Of a stretch of DNA of 64,000 bases, positions 7,906-18,077 are shown one piece after another. A program made the position numbers and the translations under genes. Origin of the DNA: an uncultured Opitutia bacterium (lineage in GTDB: Bacteria; Verrucomicrobiota; Verrucomicrobiia; Opitutales; Opitutaceae). The stretch's first letter is position 1, and the number at the start of each line of letters is the position of its first letter. The stretch spans positions 1 to 64,000 of the forward strand of contig CAIRCN010000082.1 of the NCBI GenBank assembly GCA_903877135.1. Reading direction: 5' to 3'. The notes beneath the pieces are model-generated. The model was not told where the DNA came from and did no database searches. It was given only the letters and a program-made list of their open reading frames with translations.

Positions 7906-9912
7906 ATGAAAAAACTCAAACTCAGCTATAGAATCGCGTTGGGCTTTGGCGCCTTGATCGCCATCGCCCTTCTCCTCGGCGGCTACGCCACGTTGCAGAT
8001 GAACAGCACCACCCGCAGCGCCAGGGTGCTCGCCAACGACAAGGTCCCGGAGGTCTCGGTCGCGAACAGCGTCGAACGCTCCGCCCTGCTCACCATGTTT
8101 GAAATCCGCGGCTTCGGTCTCACGGGCGAGGACAAATACCTCACGCCCGGACTGAAGAACCTGGAAGACGTGAAAACCCATCTCAAGGAGGCAAAGGAAC
8201 TTGCCGCCAAGACCGCTGGTCTCGAACAACTGAAGGCCGCCGCCGACAAGGCCGAGACCAAAGTTTTGGAATACGAGCAATTAATCAAAGAGACCATTGC
8301 GAACGACAAGGAGATGGATGCAAACCGCTCCGCGATGGATACCAACGCCAAGGCTTTCATGATGGCCTGCTCTGACTTCCTCGCTAACCAAACCAAGAAA
8401 TTTGACGAAGAGGTGAAAGCGAACGCCGGGGCAGAGAAACTCCTGGAGCGAAACAAAAAACTTACCCTCGTTAATGATATTATCGACGCCGGCAACGCCG
8501 CGCGCCTCGCAGCTTGGAGAGCCCAGGCCGAGCGCGACCCCGCCGTCATCGAAAAAGGGCAGAAGAACTTCGACACCATCAAAGCCAAGCTGCAGGAGCT
8601 GCGCCCGATCACACATGATGCGGTTAATATCCAACAAATCGCCGACTGCCAGGCAGCCGCTGACGGCTATCAAGCGCAGATGAAAGATTTGGCGGGCAAT
8701 ATGCATGACGTCGTGACCCTCGGTGCCAAGCGCACCGAGGTGGCCAATGCCGTCCTCGCCGAAGCGCAGAACACGGCGGCGCTAGGATTGAAGGATACCG
8801 GCGGCGCCGCGACCGAGTCAGCCCAGTCGCTGTCCACTACCTCCACCATCCTGATGATCGGCCTGCTCCTCGCCACCATTGCGGGCAGTGCCATCGCCTT
8901 CTTCATGACCGGCTCGATCACCAGGCCGATTCAGTCGGTCGCCACGGCCCTTGCCGCTGGGTCGGAACAGACCTCCGCTGCCGCCGGGCAAGTCTCCTCC
9001 ACCAGCCAGTCGCTTGCGGAAGGTGCCAGCCAGCAGGCCGCCTCGCTTGAGGAGACCAGCTCCTCCCTGGAAGAGCTAGCCAGCATGACCAAGCGCAACA
9101 CCGAGAACGCCGAGAAGATGAACAACCTCGCCAAGCAGACCCGCACGGCTGCCGACACCGGCGCTGGCGACATGCAGCAGATGACCACGGCGATGGACGC
9201 CATCAAGGTCTCCAGTGACGAAATTGCAAAGATCATCAAGACCATCGACGAAATCGCATTCCAGACCAACATCCTTGCGCTCAACGCGGCCGTCGAGGCC
9301 GCCCGGGCCGGCGAGGCCGGCATGGGCTTCGCGGTCGTCGCCGAGGAAGTGCGCGCCCTCGCTCAGCGCAGCGCCCAAGCCTCGAAGGAAACTTCCGCCA
9401 AGATCGACGGCGCCATCGCCAACACCCAGCGTGGCGTGCAGATAAGCGCCAAAGTCGCCACCTCGCTGAATGAGATTGTCACCAAGGCCCGCGAAGTGGA
9501 CGAGCTGGCCGCCGAGGTGGCCAACGCCTCCAAGGAGCAGAGTCAGGGTATCGAGCAGATCAACAAGGCGGTCGGCGAGATGGACAAGGTCACCCAGGCC
9601 AACGCCGCCGGAGCCGAGGAGAGCGCTAGCGCCTCCGAGGAGCTGAGCTCGCAGGCCGAAGCACTGAAGGAAGCCGTGGCCGAGTTGCAGCGCCTAGTCG
9701 ACGGCGCCTCGCACATCGCGACGCAGCCCGCCCACAAGGCCCCCGCGCCCAAGACCGACAGGAAGATCGCCGCCGCGAAGCCGCACGCCAAAATCGAGTT
9801 TGCGAGCACCAAGCACGTCAACGGCGACAACGGCCACAGCCAGCCGCATATCCAAACTCCTTCGCGCTTGGTCGCCAGCGCCGGCGACAGCGACTTCTTC
9901 AAGAGTACCTGA
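7906..9912 (+). CDS. Methyl-accepting chemotaxis protein
   Basis: This gene encodes 668 aa. TM1 is at about 9-29, followed by a mainly helical periplasmic sensor region (30-305), TM2 at about 308-332 ([18 protein letters not shown]), then directly a long signalling coiled coil. The hairpin tip that contacts CheA/CheW is intact ([20 protein letters not shown] and [16 protein letters not shown]). Flanking Ser/Glu/Gln-rich helices ([32 protein letters not shown]) supply methylation sites for CheR/CheB. A canonical HAMP domain is very short or absent after TM2. No C-terminal CheR-tethering pentapeptide is seen. The ligand cannot be predicted. It sits 49 bp downstream of cheW. Confidence 0.92.
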   Translation: MKKLKLSYRIALGFGALIAIALLLGGYATLQMNSTTRSARVLANDKVPEVSVANSVERSALLTMFEIRGFGLTGEDKYLTPGLKNLEDVKTHLKEAKELAAKTAGLEQLKAAADKAETKVLEYEQLIKETIANDKEMDANRSAMDTNAKAFMMACSDFLANQTKKFDEEVKANAGAEKLLERNKKLTLVNDIIDAGNAARLAAWRAQAERDPAVIEKGQKNFDTIKAKLQELRPITHDAVNIQQIADCQAAADGYQAQMKDLAGNMHDVVTLGAKRTEVANAVLAEAQNTAALGLKDTGGAATESAQSLSTTSTILMIGLLLATIAGSAIAFFMTGSITRPIQSVATALAAGSEQTSAAAGQVSSTSQSLAEGASQQAASLEETSSSLEELASMTKRNTENAEKMNNLAKQTRTAADTGAGDMQQMTTAMDAIKVSSDEIAKIIKTIDEIAFQTNILALNAAVEAARAGEAGMGFAVVAEEVRALAQRSAQASKETSAKIDGAIANTQRGVQISAKVATSLNEIVTKAREVDELAAEVANASKEQSQGIEQINKAVGEMDKVTQANAAGAEESASASEELSSQAEALKEAVAELQRLVDGASHIATQPAHKAPAPKTDRKIAAAKPHAKIEFASTKHVNGDNGHSQPHIQTPSRLVASAGDSDFFKST

Positions 9913-9923
9913 ACGCAGTCCCC

Positions 9924-9941
9924 GCGCCGCACCAGCGGCGC
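9924..9941 (+). terminator. Hairpin after the chemoreceptor gene
   Basis: A perfect 7-bp stem GCGCCGC / GCGGCGC with loop ACCA starts 12 bp after the stop codon; only a short T run follows. It is a plausible terminator closing the cheW-receptor operon. Confidence 0.45.
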
Positions 9942-10183
9942 CGCGGCTTTGTGAGTGTGTGAGACGAGTGGAGCCCGCTCGTTTCACATTGCGTTTATGG
10001 TGGCAGCGGTGCCCGCAGCAGGCCGGATCATCCGGCAACTGCCGCCGAACTTTCGCCAACATATGCGTTGAGGAACACTCTGCGATATACTATGCTTACC
10101 ATCATTGGTCAGGCATTTTTAGCCCGCGCGATACCCCGGCAACCCCGCCGGAAACGACGGAATGTGTGACCCAGCGTGCAAAG

Positions 10184-13100
10184 ATGTCCCGTCCGAATTC
10201 CCACCCCACTCCTGGTGCGCTGGCGCTGGCCGTCGTGGTCTTTTTCGCCACGCTCGCCACGGTAACCGGCGTGATCTGGCGTTTGGAAGAATTTCGCCGG
10301 CGGGAGGACCGTGCCCAGCTCGAAATTCAGGTCCGGCTGCAAGGCCATGAGAGCGAGGATGAATTTGATCGGGCCGTGTCCGCGAGCTCCACATTGGCGG
10401 CCATGATCCATCGCGAAAGCGGCACTATCCCGGATTTTGACAACATCGCCCGGCGTATCTTGCTGAACCACCCAGGGGCGGTCGCCTTGGCCTTGGAGCA
10501 TCATGGCGTGGTGCAGCAGATGAAAGGGCCCGAGGGAACGGAGATGGCCGTCGCGCTCGCGTTGCTCGCTGCGATGGACCATAGCAAGGAATCCGGTTTC
10601 ATCCCAAAAGTTGCCGGACCCACTTTCGTCGGGCCGTTTGAATTGTCAAAAGGCCGGCTGGTGGGGGTGGCCGAGGTGCCGGTGATGATGGCTCGTCCCG
10701 ATGGCAGCCCACTGGTCTGGGGCCGCGCCCTTGCGCTGATCGACATGGCAAAAGCACTCGACACAAATCAGCTGTTCACGCTGACCGAAAAGGGAACCAA
10801 CTACGAACTTTGGCGCATTCAGCCGGATACCGGGCGTAAACAGGTTATTGCTGCGTCATCCGATAGCGGGCTAAGCGAGCCGGTGCAGCATGAGTTAAAT
10901 ATGCCCAACGGCATTTGGATCCTGAGCGCGGCGCCTGTCCGCGGCTGGGACGACCCGTTCGGCATCTGGCTCAAGGCAGCCTTCGGTCTGTTGTTCAGCT
11001 CACTGCTGGCTTCCATGGTGAAATTGATGGTTGAGCTGCGGGTGCACCGAAAAAACCTCGAATTCCTAGTTTCCGAGCAGACGGCAGAACTCCGGGTCCG
11101 CAAGGCCGAGCTGACGCTGGCGCAGGCCATCGCGCATGTCGGCAGTTGGATGGTCGAGTTCAAGCACACTGCGTCCAGCCCGGCGCGACAGGTCTCTTTG
11201 TCCGCCGAAGCTTATCGCATCCACGGTTTCCCTGAAGGCCCCCCGCCTGTCATTGAAGATATTCTGAAGCAGACCCACCCCGACGACCGCGCCGCCGCCG
11301 CCCAGACGTGGTCCGCGGCGCTCAGCGGAAAGCCAGCGGAGGTTGAAATCCGGATCGTGCGTGAGGGCAAAATCCGCTGGGTGCAGATCCGGGCGGAACC
11401 TGAATTCGCCCCCGACGGAACGTTGGTGCGGCTGCATGGAACGACGGCGGATATCACGGAGCGCCGTAACGCCGAGGAGGCGATGCGCGAGAGCGAAGAG
11501 CGTTTTCGCTCGGTGGTCGAAGGGGCGAACATCGCGGCCTTTTTAAGTTTGGACATGAAGTTCGCTTACCTCAATCCGGCGGCGTTGCGGCTGTTTGGGG
11601 CGGAGAAACCTGAGCAACTGCTCGGCCAGCCGGTGCTCTCCCGCATCCACCCAAGTTGCCACGAAAGCATTCAAAAGCGCGCCGCGAAGGTGATCCAAGG
11701 CCAGAAGGGGGTCGCTCCGTCGCAGGCGGAAATCTATCTCCGGCTCGATGGCACCGAGGTGCCGGTGGAAGCGACCGCCTCGCCGATCTTCTACCAAGGG
11801 CAGCCCGCGGCGGTCGTGTTTGTGCAAGATGTCACCGAGCGACGGCAGGCCGAGGCGGCGTTGCGGGAAAAAGAGCAGGACTACCGCATCCTGTTCGAGA
11901 GCATGTTGGACGCCTTCGCCGTGCATGAGATTGTGTGCGATGCTGAGGGCCGGCCGGTGGATTACCGGTTCCTCGCCGTCAATCCGGCTTTCGAGCGCCT
12001 GACCGGGCTGCACGCCGCCAACGTGGTCGGCCAAACAGTGTCGGACCTGATGCCGGCGGTCGAGTCAGGGTGGGGCCAACGTTATGGTCGAGTCGCGTTG
12101 AGCGGCGAGCCGGAGCATTTCGAAGATTACAGTGCCGGATTGAACCGGTATCTCGAGGTGATTGCTTTCCGTCCGAAGCCCGGCCAGTTAGCGACAGTTT
12201 TTTCCGACATCACCGATAGGCGGCGGTCGGCCGAGTCCCTGCGCCAAAGCGAAGAGAAATTCTTCCGGCTTTTCCAGCACGCGCCTGTGATCACATTCCT
12301 CAGCGCCTACGACGAGGAGGCCGGCTCATTTCTTGATGTTAACAAAGCCTTCTTGGATACCTTCCTTTTCAGCCGCGACCAAGTCCTAGGACGCACGGCG
12401 GTCGAACTGGGGCTGATGACTGCGGCCGAACATTCGCGGCTGTTGCAGGTCCTCCGCAGTCAGGGAGAGATCGCCGCCGAGGAACTGGTGCTCCATGCCA
12501 GCGGCGGTCGCGAGATCCGCTGCCTCTTCAACACCGAAATCGTGGTCATCGGCGGCCAACGCCGGCTGCTTTCCACGGCATTGGATATTTCTGTACTTCG
12601 CGCCCATGAGGAGGCGTTGCAACAAAGCGAATCCAAGATGCGCAGCATCTTCCATGCGACGCCAGTGGGAATCGGTATGTTCGTCAACCGCGTCTTGATG
12701 GAGGCCAACGATTACCTGTGCACCCTCACTGGCTATTCCCGCGAGGAATTGCTGGGAAAAAGTGCGCGAATTCTGTATCCCACCCAGGCGGAGTTTCTCC
12801 GGGTCGGCCTGGACATCTATCACAAGGAAGGCTTGGGGTCGTTGGAAACGCAGTTATTCCGTAAGGACGGCAAAATCATCGACGTGCGGATGGGTTTCAG
12901 CCTGCTCAATCCGGCCGATCCGTTGCAGGGCAAAATCGTATCGGTCATGGACATCACCGAGCGCAAGTCGGCCGACCAGCGCTTGCGTCTGGTGAACGGG
13001 GCGCTTGAGGCGGCGGCCAACGCCATCGTCATCACCAGCCGCGACGGCATGATCGAGTGGGCCAACCCCGCCTTCACTGAGGGCAGCGGCTACAGCACCG

Positions 13101-14497
13101 CGGAAGCCATCGGCCGGACGCCGGGACAACTGCTTAAATCGGGCCAACATGAGCCGGCGTTCTACCAAGGGATGTGGACCACAATCGTCGCGGGCAAAGT
13201 CTGGCGCGGGGAGATCACCAACCGACGCAAGGACGGCAGCCTCTTCACCGAGGATATTACCATCACGCCGATGAAAACGGAGACCGGCGTAATCACGCAT
13301 TTTCTCGCCGTGAAACAGGATATTACGAGGCGAAAGGTTTTGGAAGCGCAGCTCCTCCAGGCGCAGAAGATGGAGGCGATCGGCCTGCTGACAGGCGGCA
13401 TCGCGCACGATTTCAACAACATCCTCGCCGCTGTCCTGATGTATCTGGGTCTGCTGGAGGATGAGCACGCCTTGGACCGTGGGACGCTTGTTTCGCTAAA
13501 GGATCTGGAAAAAGAGGTGCGGCGCGGGGCCACGCTGACGCGGCAGTTGCTGATGTTCAGCCGGCAGGAAGCCATGACGCCGGCGTTGCTGGACCTGAAC
13601 ACCTTGGTGGACGGGTTGACCAAGATGTTGCGCCGGCTGCTAGGCGAGAACATCAAGATCTCCTACCAACGCCACAAAACCGCGCTGTGCGTCGAGGCCG
13701 ATGCGGGCATGTTGGAGCAGGTGGTCATCAACCTGTGCATCAACGCCCGCGACGCGATGCCCCACGGCGGGCAACTGCTGCTTTCCACCGAGGCCATCGT
13801 CATCACGGCCGAGACCGCCTCCACGAATAGCGAGGCCCGGCCGGGGCGTTTCGTTCGCCTCACCGTCTCGGATACGGGGTGCGGCATGGACGACGCAACG
13901 CTACAGCGGATTTTCGAACCCTTTTTCACCACCAAAGCAGTGGGCAAAGGCACCGGGCTCGGCCTTGCCACCGTCCACGGCATCGTCAAGCAGCATAACG
14001 GCTGGATTGTAGTGAAAAGCGTGCTCGGCCAGGGCACGAGCTTCCGGGTTTATCTGCCCGAATGCGAAATTCCCCTGCCGATCGGCGCGAAGGGCGAAGT
14101 CAGGCCTAATGTCTCACCGGGCCAGGGGGAAACCATTTTGGTGGTCGAGGATGAAAACAGCCTGCGTAACATGGTCTGCATGGCGCTACGGCGTCACGGC
14201 TACATCGTGGTGGAGGCGGTCAGTGGAACGGAAGGCCTGGTGCGGTGGCGCGAGCAGGGCGACAAAATCGACCTGCTGCTCACGGACATGATCATGCCGG
14301 GGGGAATGGATGGATATGAACTGGCAGCGCAAATTCACCAGTATCGCCCCAACTTGAACGTCATTGTGTGCACCGGCTACACCCAAACCGCCGATCTCAC
14401 CCGACTTGAGGCCGACCCCCGGTTCGCCCTGCTGCGCAAGCCTTTTGATATCCCGGTGCTAATGGCCAAAATCCGCCAGTCTCTATCGAGGAGCTAA
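10184..14497 (+). CDS. Multi-PAS hybrid histidine kinase with CHASE-like sensor
   Basis: This gene encodes 1437 aa from ATG 10184 (MSRPNSHPTPG, just before the first membrane helix); the frame upstream to 9800 overlaps the receptor gene and lacks homology. Order: TM1 about 12-32; CHASE-like extracytoplasmic domain 35-255; TM2 near 265-285; about six PAS domains (for example SEERFRSVVEGANIAAFLSL, VNGALEAAANAIVITSRDG); HisKA with His1075 in GGIAHDFNN; HATPase with INLCINARDAMP and [14 protein letters not shown]-terminal receiver with acceptor Asp1368 in LLLTDMIMPG. The protein should sense an external signal and internal cues, then autophosphorylate and pass phosphate to its own receiver. The output partner is unknown. 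It lies between chemotaxis and HDOD genes. Confidence 0.9.
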   Translation: MSRPNSHPTPGALALAVVVFFATLATVTGVIWRLEEFRRREDRAQLEIQVRLQGHESEDEFDRAVSASSTLAAMIHRESGTIPDFDNIARRILLNHPGAVALALEHHGVVQQMKGPEGTEMAVALALLAAMDHSKESGFIPKVAGPTFVGPFELSKGRLVGVAEVPVMMARPDGSPLVWGRALALIDMAKALDTNQLFTLTEKGTNYELWRIQPDTGRKQVIAASSDSGLSEPVQHELNMPNGIWILSAAPVRGWDDPFGIWLKAAFGLLFSSLLASMVKLMVELRVHRKNLEFLVSEQTAELRVRKAELTLAQAIAHVGSWMVEFKHTASSPARQVSLSAEAYRIHGFPEGPPPVIEDILKQTHPDDRAAAAQTWSAALSGKPAEVEIRIVREGKIRWVQIRAEPEFAPDGTLVRLHGTTADITERRNAEEAMRESEERFRSVVEGANIAAFLSLDMKFAYLNPAALRLFGAEKPEQLLGQPVLSRIHPSCHESIQKRAAKVIQGQKGVAPSQAEIYLRLDGTEVPVEATASPIFYQGQPAAVVFVQDVTERRQAEAALREKEQDYRILFESMLDAFAVHEIVCDAEGRPVDYRFLAVNPAFERLTGLHAANVVGQTVSDLMPAVESGWGQRYGRVALSGEPEHFEDYSAGLNRYLEVIAFRPKPGQLATVFSDITDRRRSAESLRQSEEKFFRLFQHAPVITFLSAYDEEAGSFLDVNKAFLDTFLFSRDQVLGRTAVELGLMTAAEHSRLLQVLRSQGEIAAEELVLHASGGREIRCLFNTEIVVIGGQRRLLSTALDISVLRAHEEALQQSESKMRSIFHATPVGIGMFVNRVLMEANDYLCTLTGYSREELLGKSARILYPTQAEFLRVGLDIYHKEGLGSLETQLFRKDGKIIDVRMGFSLLNPADPLQGKIVSVMDITERKSADQRLRLVNGALEAAANAIVITSRDGMIEWANPAFTEGSGYSTAEAIGRTPGQLLKSGQHEPAFYQGMWTTIVAGKVWRGEITNRRKDGSLFTEDITITPMKTETGVITHFLAVKQDITRRKVLEAQLLQAQKMEAIGLLTGGIAHDFNNILAAVLMYLGLLEDEHALDRGTLVSLKDLEKEVRRGATLTRQLLMFSRQEAMTPALLDLNTLVDGLTKMLRRLLGENIKISYQRHKTALCVEADAGMLEQVVINLCINARDAMPHGGQLLLSTEAIVITAETASTNSEARPGRFVRLTVSDTGCGMDDATLQRIFEPFFTTKAVGKGTGLGLATVHGIVKQHNGWIVVKSVLGQGTSFRVYLPECEIPLPIGAKGEVRPNVSPGQGETILVVEDENSLRNMVCMALRRHGYIVVEAVSGTEGLVRWREQGDKIDLLLTDMIMPGGMDGYELAAQIHQYRPNLNVIVCTGYTQTADLTRLEADPRFALLRKPFDIPVLMAKIRQSLSRS

Positions 14498-14705
14498 GCG
14501 CTTGCCCATGCCTGTGCCCCCCTGGGCGTTCTGCTGCTCGATGATCAGCAGATCTGTCGCACCGGGCTGCGGTTGATTTTGTTTGGTATAACTTGGAGCC
14601 GCGCTGTCCTTGCGCGGAGCGGTAGTTAAAAAACAGCGAGCGCGCCGCAGCCCCATGAGACCCAGGAAAACGATGGGATTGTAGAGCCGGTGGTAAATTT
14701 TGTGC

Positions 14706-14733
14706 GAAAGTCGCGCCCTATTCGCGCCGATAA
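14706..14733 (+). promoter_or_regulatory. Sigma-28 (FliA)-type promoter of HDOD gene 1
   Basis: GAAAGTCG, 12 bases, GCCGATAA: the -10 is an exact match to the FliA consensus and the -35 core AAAGT is present. It lies 14 bp before the ATG at 14748, giving a predicted leader of about 8 nt. The 250-bp gap from 14498 holds no gene. Confidence 0.6.
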
Positions 14734-14747
14734 CCTCTGTCGGAACC

Positions 14748-15674
14748 ATGAGTCCCGACTCCGCAGTGCTCCCGCCTAGTTTGCAGACGCCGCACGATCT
14801 TGTGCGAGATCTGAAGCATCTGCCGTCTGCGCCCAAGGTGCTGCCCCGGTTGAAACAACTGCTTTCGGACGGAAATTCCTCCATGTATGAAATTGTGGCG
14901 CTCGTGCGGCTGGATCCGGCGATTGCCGCGCGCGTCTTACAGATGGGCAATAGCGCCTTTTTCAGCAATGGCACGCGCTGTTTCACGGTGGAGGAGGCGG
15001 TCAACCGCGTGGGCTACACCCAGGTTTACGACATGGTTTCCTATGCGGTGGCCTCGCAGGTGCTGGTGCGCCCGCTCGAAGTCTATGGCCTCGAGGCCGA
15101 CGACCTGTGGAAACTATCCGTGGCATGTGCGCTGGCCGCGGAGATCCTCGCGGTGCGCACCGGCCAAGATCGCGATGTGGCTTACACGGTCGGATTGCTC
15201 CATTCGATAGGCATGGTCGTGATCGATGAATGGGCCCTGCGGCAACAACGCCATCTGGTTTTTCCGAGTATGGGTTTCCCACGCGAAACGATCGAGGCGG
15301 AGCGCGCATTGCTGGGCTTCACCCAAGCCGACGCCGGCTCGGCGCTGCTGCAACACTGGGGATTTCCCCGCCTGATGTGTGAACCGGTGCGCTGGCAATA
15401 TGCGCCGCGCGCCAGCGCAGCCCAAGCCCGGATGGCCTGCCTGCTCCATTGCGCCAAGTGGCTGCGCTCGGTGGCTTGCGCGGACGGAACCGCCGAGCGT
15501 CCGCCGCTGCCTCACGAATCCGTGCTGCAGCTAATACCGTTGGGCAAAGGTGAACTCCCGTCGCTGGTCGGCGAGGTCCAGCGGCGCTTGCAGGACGTGA
15601 GTTCACTGTTGGAGACCGGTCAGACCGAGCGGGGCGTCCGGTCGCATCGTTTCCCCGTCAAACCCACCCATTGA
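14748..15674 (+). CDS. HDOD domain protein 1
   Basis: This gene encodes 308 aa from ATG 14748, chosen because the FliA-type -10 ends at 14733 and an earlier TTG/ATG at 14700 would lie inside the promoter. The HDOD fold is clear: LPSAPKVLPRLKQLL, IVALVRLDPAIAARVLQMGN, RVGYTQVYDMVSYAVASQVL, and YTVGLLHSIGMVVIDEW. HDOD proteins are HD-related domains without proven enzyme activity, often acting as scaffolds in signalling and affecting motility or biofilms. This is one of four HDOD genes in the window, three of them with FliA-type promoter candidates, which suggests a role in flagellar or chemotactic control. Confidence 0.85.
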   Translation: MSPDSAVLPPSLQTPHDLVRDLKHLPSAPKVLPRLKQLLSDGNSSMYEIVALVRLDPAIAARVLQMGNSAFFSNGTRCFTVEEAVNRVGYTQVYDMVSYAVASQVLVRPLEVYGLEADDLWKLSVACALAAEILAVRTGQDRDVAYTVGLLHSIGMVVIDEWALRQQRHLVFPSMGFPRETIEAERALLGFTQADAGSALLQHWGFPRLMCEPVRWQYAPRASAAQARMACLLHCAKWLRSVACADGTAERPPLPHESVLQLIPLGKGELPSLVGEVQRRLQDVSSLLETGQTERGVRSHRFPVKPTH

Positions 15675-15758
15675 TCCATGGACGCCGGGATCCCAGTTCG
15701 GCACTCATTGAGCCGGGCGGCTACCCGCGCAGAGAAACCTGGCCGGGTGCTCCAGCAC

Positions 15759-16136
15759 TCAACTGCAGCGGGCGTAGATTTTCTGCAGGAGCGACGGTGA
15801 GGGGCCGGTCGTCGGCGTGGCGGGCCGAGCTCCGGCAAGGCTGAAACGGAGCAGCAGTTGTTCGTTTTCCTTGTCGAGTTCGAGAATCTGAAGAATGCGA
15901 CTGCGCGTGCGCTCCAGTTGGTTATCGGTCGCGGAATCGCGGGCGCGACCGGCGGGGACGATGCGCAAAGCTGCCAGAGACTCGTCCAGCCGGACGAGCA
16001 GAGCGCGCTTCTGTTCCGTCATGGCGGCGTCTAGCGGGCGCTGGTGCTGGCGGAGGAAGCGGTTTTCCGCCAGTGCGCACTGGTAGAGTTCGTCACAGAG
16101 TTGGTGATGCTGCTGGAGGGTTTCCGTTGGGGTCAT
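15759..16136 (-). CDS. FlgN-like small helical protein
   Basis: This gene encodes 125 aa from ATG 16136, overlapping the end of the upstream TPR gene by 44 bp. It is entirely helical with a heptad pattern (HHQLCDELYQCALAEN, QKRALLVRLDESLAAL, RILQILELDKENEQLLLR). FlgN chaperones, which hold hook-associated proteins FlgK/FlgL before export, share this size, the early Glu-rich helix and the late LDxENxxLL helix. The assignment is by pattern and context and is not certain; another flagellar coiled-coil chaperone is possible. It is the last gene of a three-gene minus-strand unit. Confidence 0.5.
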   Translation of the reverse strand: MTPTETLQQHHQLCDELYQCALAENRFLRQHQRPLDAAMTEQKRALLVRLDESLAALRIVPAGRARDSATDNQLERTRSRILQILELDKENEQLLLRFSLAGARPATPTTGPSPSLLQKIYARCS

Positions 16137-17403
16137 GAGATGGAGCAGGCTTGGCCACAGTTGGAGTGCGGCCGGTGGTCGTGTCAAAGAGGGAGGTGAA
16201 CTGGCGGCTAACGCCTTCCTTCCAATCCAAGTGGGTCAGGCGCGAAGCGGCCATGCGGGCAATGTCACCCAGGTCGGGGGTCGCGGGCTTAGGCCCCACA
16301 TTTTCGATAATCGCCCGATAGGTGGCAACGGCGCGATCAAGGTCTCCTAGCCGTTCCTGGCAGAGCGCAATCTGGTAACTGATCGGCAAACGCCAGCCGG
16401 GGTCGTCGCCCAGCAGGCCGAGTCCCTTATAAATTACGAGCGCGTTGCGGGTGTCGCCGTTTTGGAAAAAATCGTTCGCGAGCTGGTTGCCGGTGCGGCG
16501 CTGCCAGTAGGCCCAGAGTTTCGGATTGGCGGCAGTGCGGGACTTCTCAACCCGGAGCAGTTCAATGGTGGCGGTGAGCGCCTCCTGCGGACGTTTGAGC
16601 GTCCGGAGGCTGACCGAGAGCAAATAGCGGGCCTCGGGACCGTTCTCATCGTCCGGCCATTGCTCCAAATAGGAACGCAGCGTGGTGACCGTGCCGTCGA
16701 GATCGCCGGCCAGATAGAGGGCGTAGGCAGACTTGAAGTGGGCGCGCGCCCGGTCAGCAGGGGCAAGATCGAGCATGCGGAGCCGGGAGAAAAATTTGCT
16801 CGATTCGACATAGTTGCCGCATTGGAAATGGGTTTCCGCAATTTCAAACTGGGCGGTTTTGGCGAGCAACTGATAGTGCCCGAGGCTCTCGCTGGTGGGG
16901 AGCTTTAGGGTTGAGTTGATGACGTTGTAAAACCGTGCGAGGGCAAGCTGGGGCGCTCCCATCGCGCGCAGGGTGCGTCCGAGGTCGAGGAGGACATCGG
17001 GCACGCGGTCGTCGTTGGGGTATTCCTTGAGGAATTTTTCGTAGATGGCGGCAGCTTTAATGAGGGAACCCTGCTTGCGATGCATGCGGGCCAGACCCAG
17101 CAGGGCAGGTTTGGTGAGTTCGTCGGGAGCGTTTTTAGTGAAGACCTGACGATAGGCGATTTCTGCCGCTGCATAGTCACCACGATCGGTTAGGCTGGCC
17201 CCGAGATTGAGGAGACCCTGAAATTCCCGGTCGGCCGGTGCGCCGGCCGGCTTGGCGGGGACCGCTACGGCGGCCTTGGCCGCCGGAGCCGGGCTCGGTG
17301 CTTCGACCGGCGCCGCCGCGGCCAAGCCGAGCAGTGCGAGCAGGGTCAGCGCGTGTTTAGGTGAAACCAAGGTTCCGGCGCCGGGTGGACGAGGGGTAGT
17401 CAT
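16093..17403 (-). CDS. Exported TPR-repeat protein
   Basis: This gene encodes 436 aa. The N-terminus holds a hydrophobic signal segment (ALTLLALLGLAAAAPVEA) and an Ala/Pro linker, followed by TPR-type repeats from about residue 60 onward (LGASLTDRGDYAAAEIAYRQ, AAAIYEKFLKEYPNDDRVP, ALYLAGDLDGTVTTLRSYL, CQERLGDLDRAVATYRAI). TPR arrays bind other proteins, so this is likely a periplasmic scaffold. Its start overlaps the stop of the preceding gene by 4 bp (ATGA) and its end overlaps a FlgN-like gene, so the three genes form one operon. A role in flagellar assembly or the cell envelope is inferred from that. Confidence 0.7.
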   Translation of the reverse strand: MTTPRPPGAGTLVSPKHALTLLALLGLAAAAPVEAPSPAPAAKAAVAVPAKPAGAPADREFQGLLNLGASLTDRGDYAAAEIAYRQVFTKNAPDELTKPALLGLARMHRKQGSLIKAAAIYEKFLKEYPNDDRVPDVLLDLGRTLRAMGAPQLALARFYNVINSTLKLPTSESLGHYQLLAKTAQFEIAETHFQCGNYVESSKFFSRLRMLDLAPADRARAHFKSAYALYLAGDLDGTVTTLRSYLEQWPDDENGPEARYLLSVSLRTLKRPQEALTATIELLRVEKSRTAANPKLWAYWQRRTGNQLANDFFQNGDTRNALVIYKGLGLLGDDPGWRLPISYQIALCQERLGDLDRAVATYRAIIENVGPKPATPDLGDIARMAASRLTHLDWKEGVSRQFTSLFDTTTGRTPTVAKPAPSHDPNGNPPAASPTL

Positions 17404-17969
17404 TTCTGTGTATAGTTCGCGGTGCTGGCCGGCAACTTGCCGGGCGCCGGGGCACCGGCCGCCACCTCACCAATCGGCAGTGACGCGCCGGGCAGTTGGA
17501 AGTAGGGCAGGAAGTCCTCCGGTCGGGTGTTGGGCCTCATTTCGTCAGACAAAATTGAAGGCGGCGGTGGTGGCGCCACAGGTGGCTGCGCCGTTAATGA
17601 CGTGGCCGGGTTGGGTCTTGGGCGGAAAGTGGCTATGGATGGAGTGGGCGGGGCCGAGTCCGATGCCGTTACGGTGACCGCTTTGGCAGAAGCGGAATCG
17701 CGATGGTCCGGCAGGACAGCGGAACGCAGTGATAGTTCGGTTGGGTGCCCAGCGGCTAGGTCCGGCGGTGGAAGTGCTTCCTGGAATCGCAGCGGCAGAG
17801 CCCCTACGACCGCGAGATAAGATAGCGGCGAGGGTGTGAGCGATTCCAAGGCGAAGTGAACTTCCGAGCCGGCGCGCGTGGCACCCAGGACAGAGAGGAG
17901 CAGCAGCACTGTGTATTGCAGTGCCCGCCCCACGCCGCCCGGCGCGGGCAACGGTTCGCGATGATTCAT
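17400..17969 (-). CDS. Pro-rich membrane-anchored or secreted protein, unknown
   Basis: This gene encodes 189 aa. One hydrophobic segment near the N-terminus (about 17-34, LQYTVLLLLSVLGATRAG) is a signal peptide or anchor. The rest is Pro/Ala-rich and low in complexity (APPTPSIATFRPRPNPAT, QPPVAPPPPPSIL), so mostly extended and probably spanning the periplasm. I recognise no family. It overlaps the TPR gene by 4 bp and heads that operon. A FliA-type -10 element lies upstream at 18021-18028. It may work with the TPR protein in the envelope. Confidence 0.6.
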   Translation of the reverse strand: MNHREPLPAPGGVGRALQYTVLLLLSVLGATRAGSEVHFALESLTPSPLSYLAVVGALPLRFQEALPPPDLAAGHPTELSLRSAVLPDHRDSASAKAVTVTASDSAPPTPSIATFRPRPNPATSLTAQPPVAPPPPPSILSDEMRPNTRPEDFLPYFQLPGASLPIGEVAAGAPAPGKLPASTANYTQK

Positions 17970-18020
17970 GGAAGTGATGACAGTCCATTTTGTGGATAGT
18001 CCCGATGCAGCCCGGCTTTC

Positions 18021-18047
18021 CTATCGGCCCGAGCGAGGCACTACTGA
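18021..18047 (-). promoter_or_regulatory. Possible sigma-28 promoter of the TPR/FlgN-like operon
   Basis: On the minus strand the -10 GCCGATAG (7 of 8) is strong, but the -35 region (TCAGTAGT) matches poorly. It lies about 50 bp before the ATG at 17969. Weak evidence, kept because other -10 elements in the window look the same. Confidence 0.3.
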
Positions 18048-18077
18048 AGCGAATTCCGCGTGCGCTGTGCGCAAACC

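Noticed and set aside
9800-10183. Upstream extension of the large hybrid kinase
   Set aside because: It overlaps the chemoreceptor gene, contains a terminator hairpin and no recognisable sequence; ATG 10184 directly precedes the membrane helix.
14483-15004. 173-aa minus-strand frame
   Set aside because: It is antisense to the HDOD 1 start and its promoter, with no domain.
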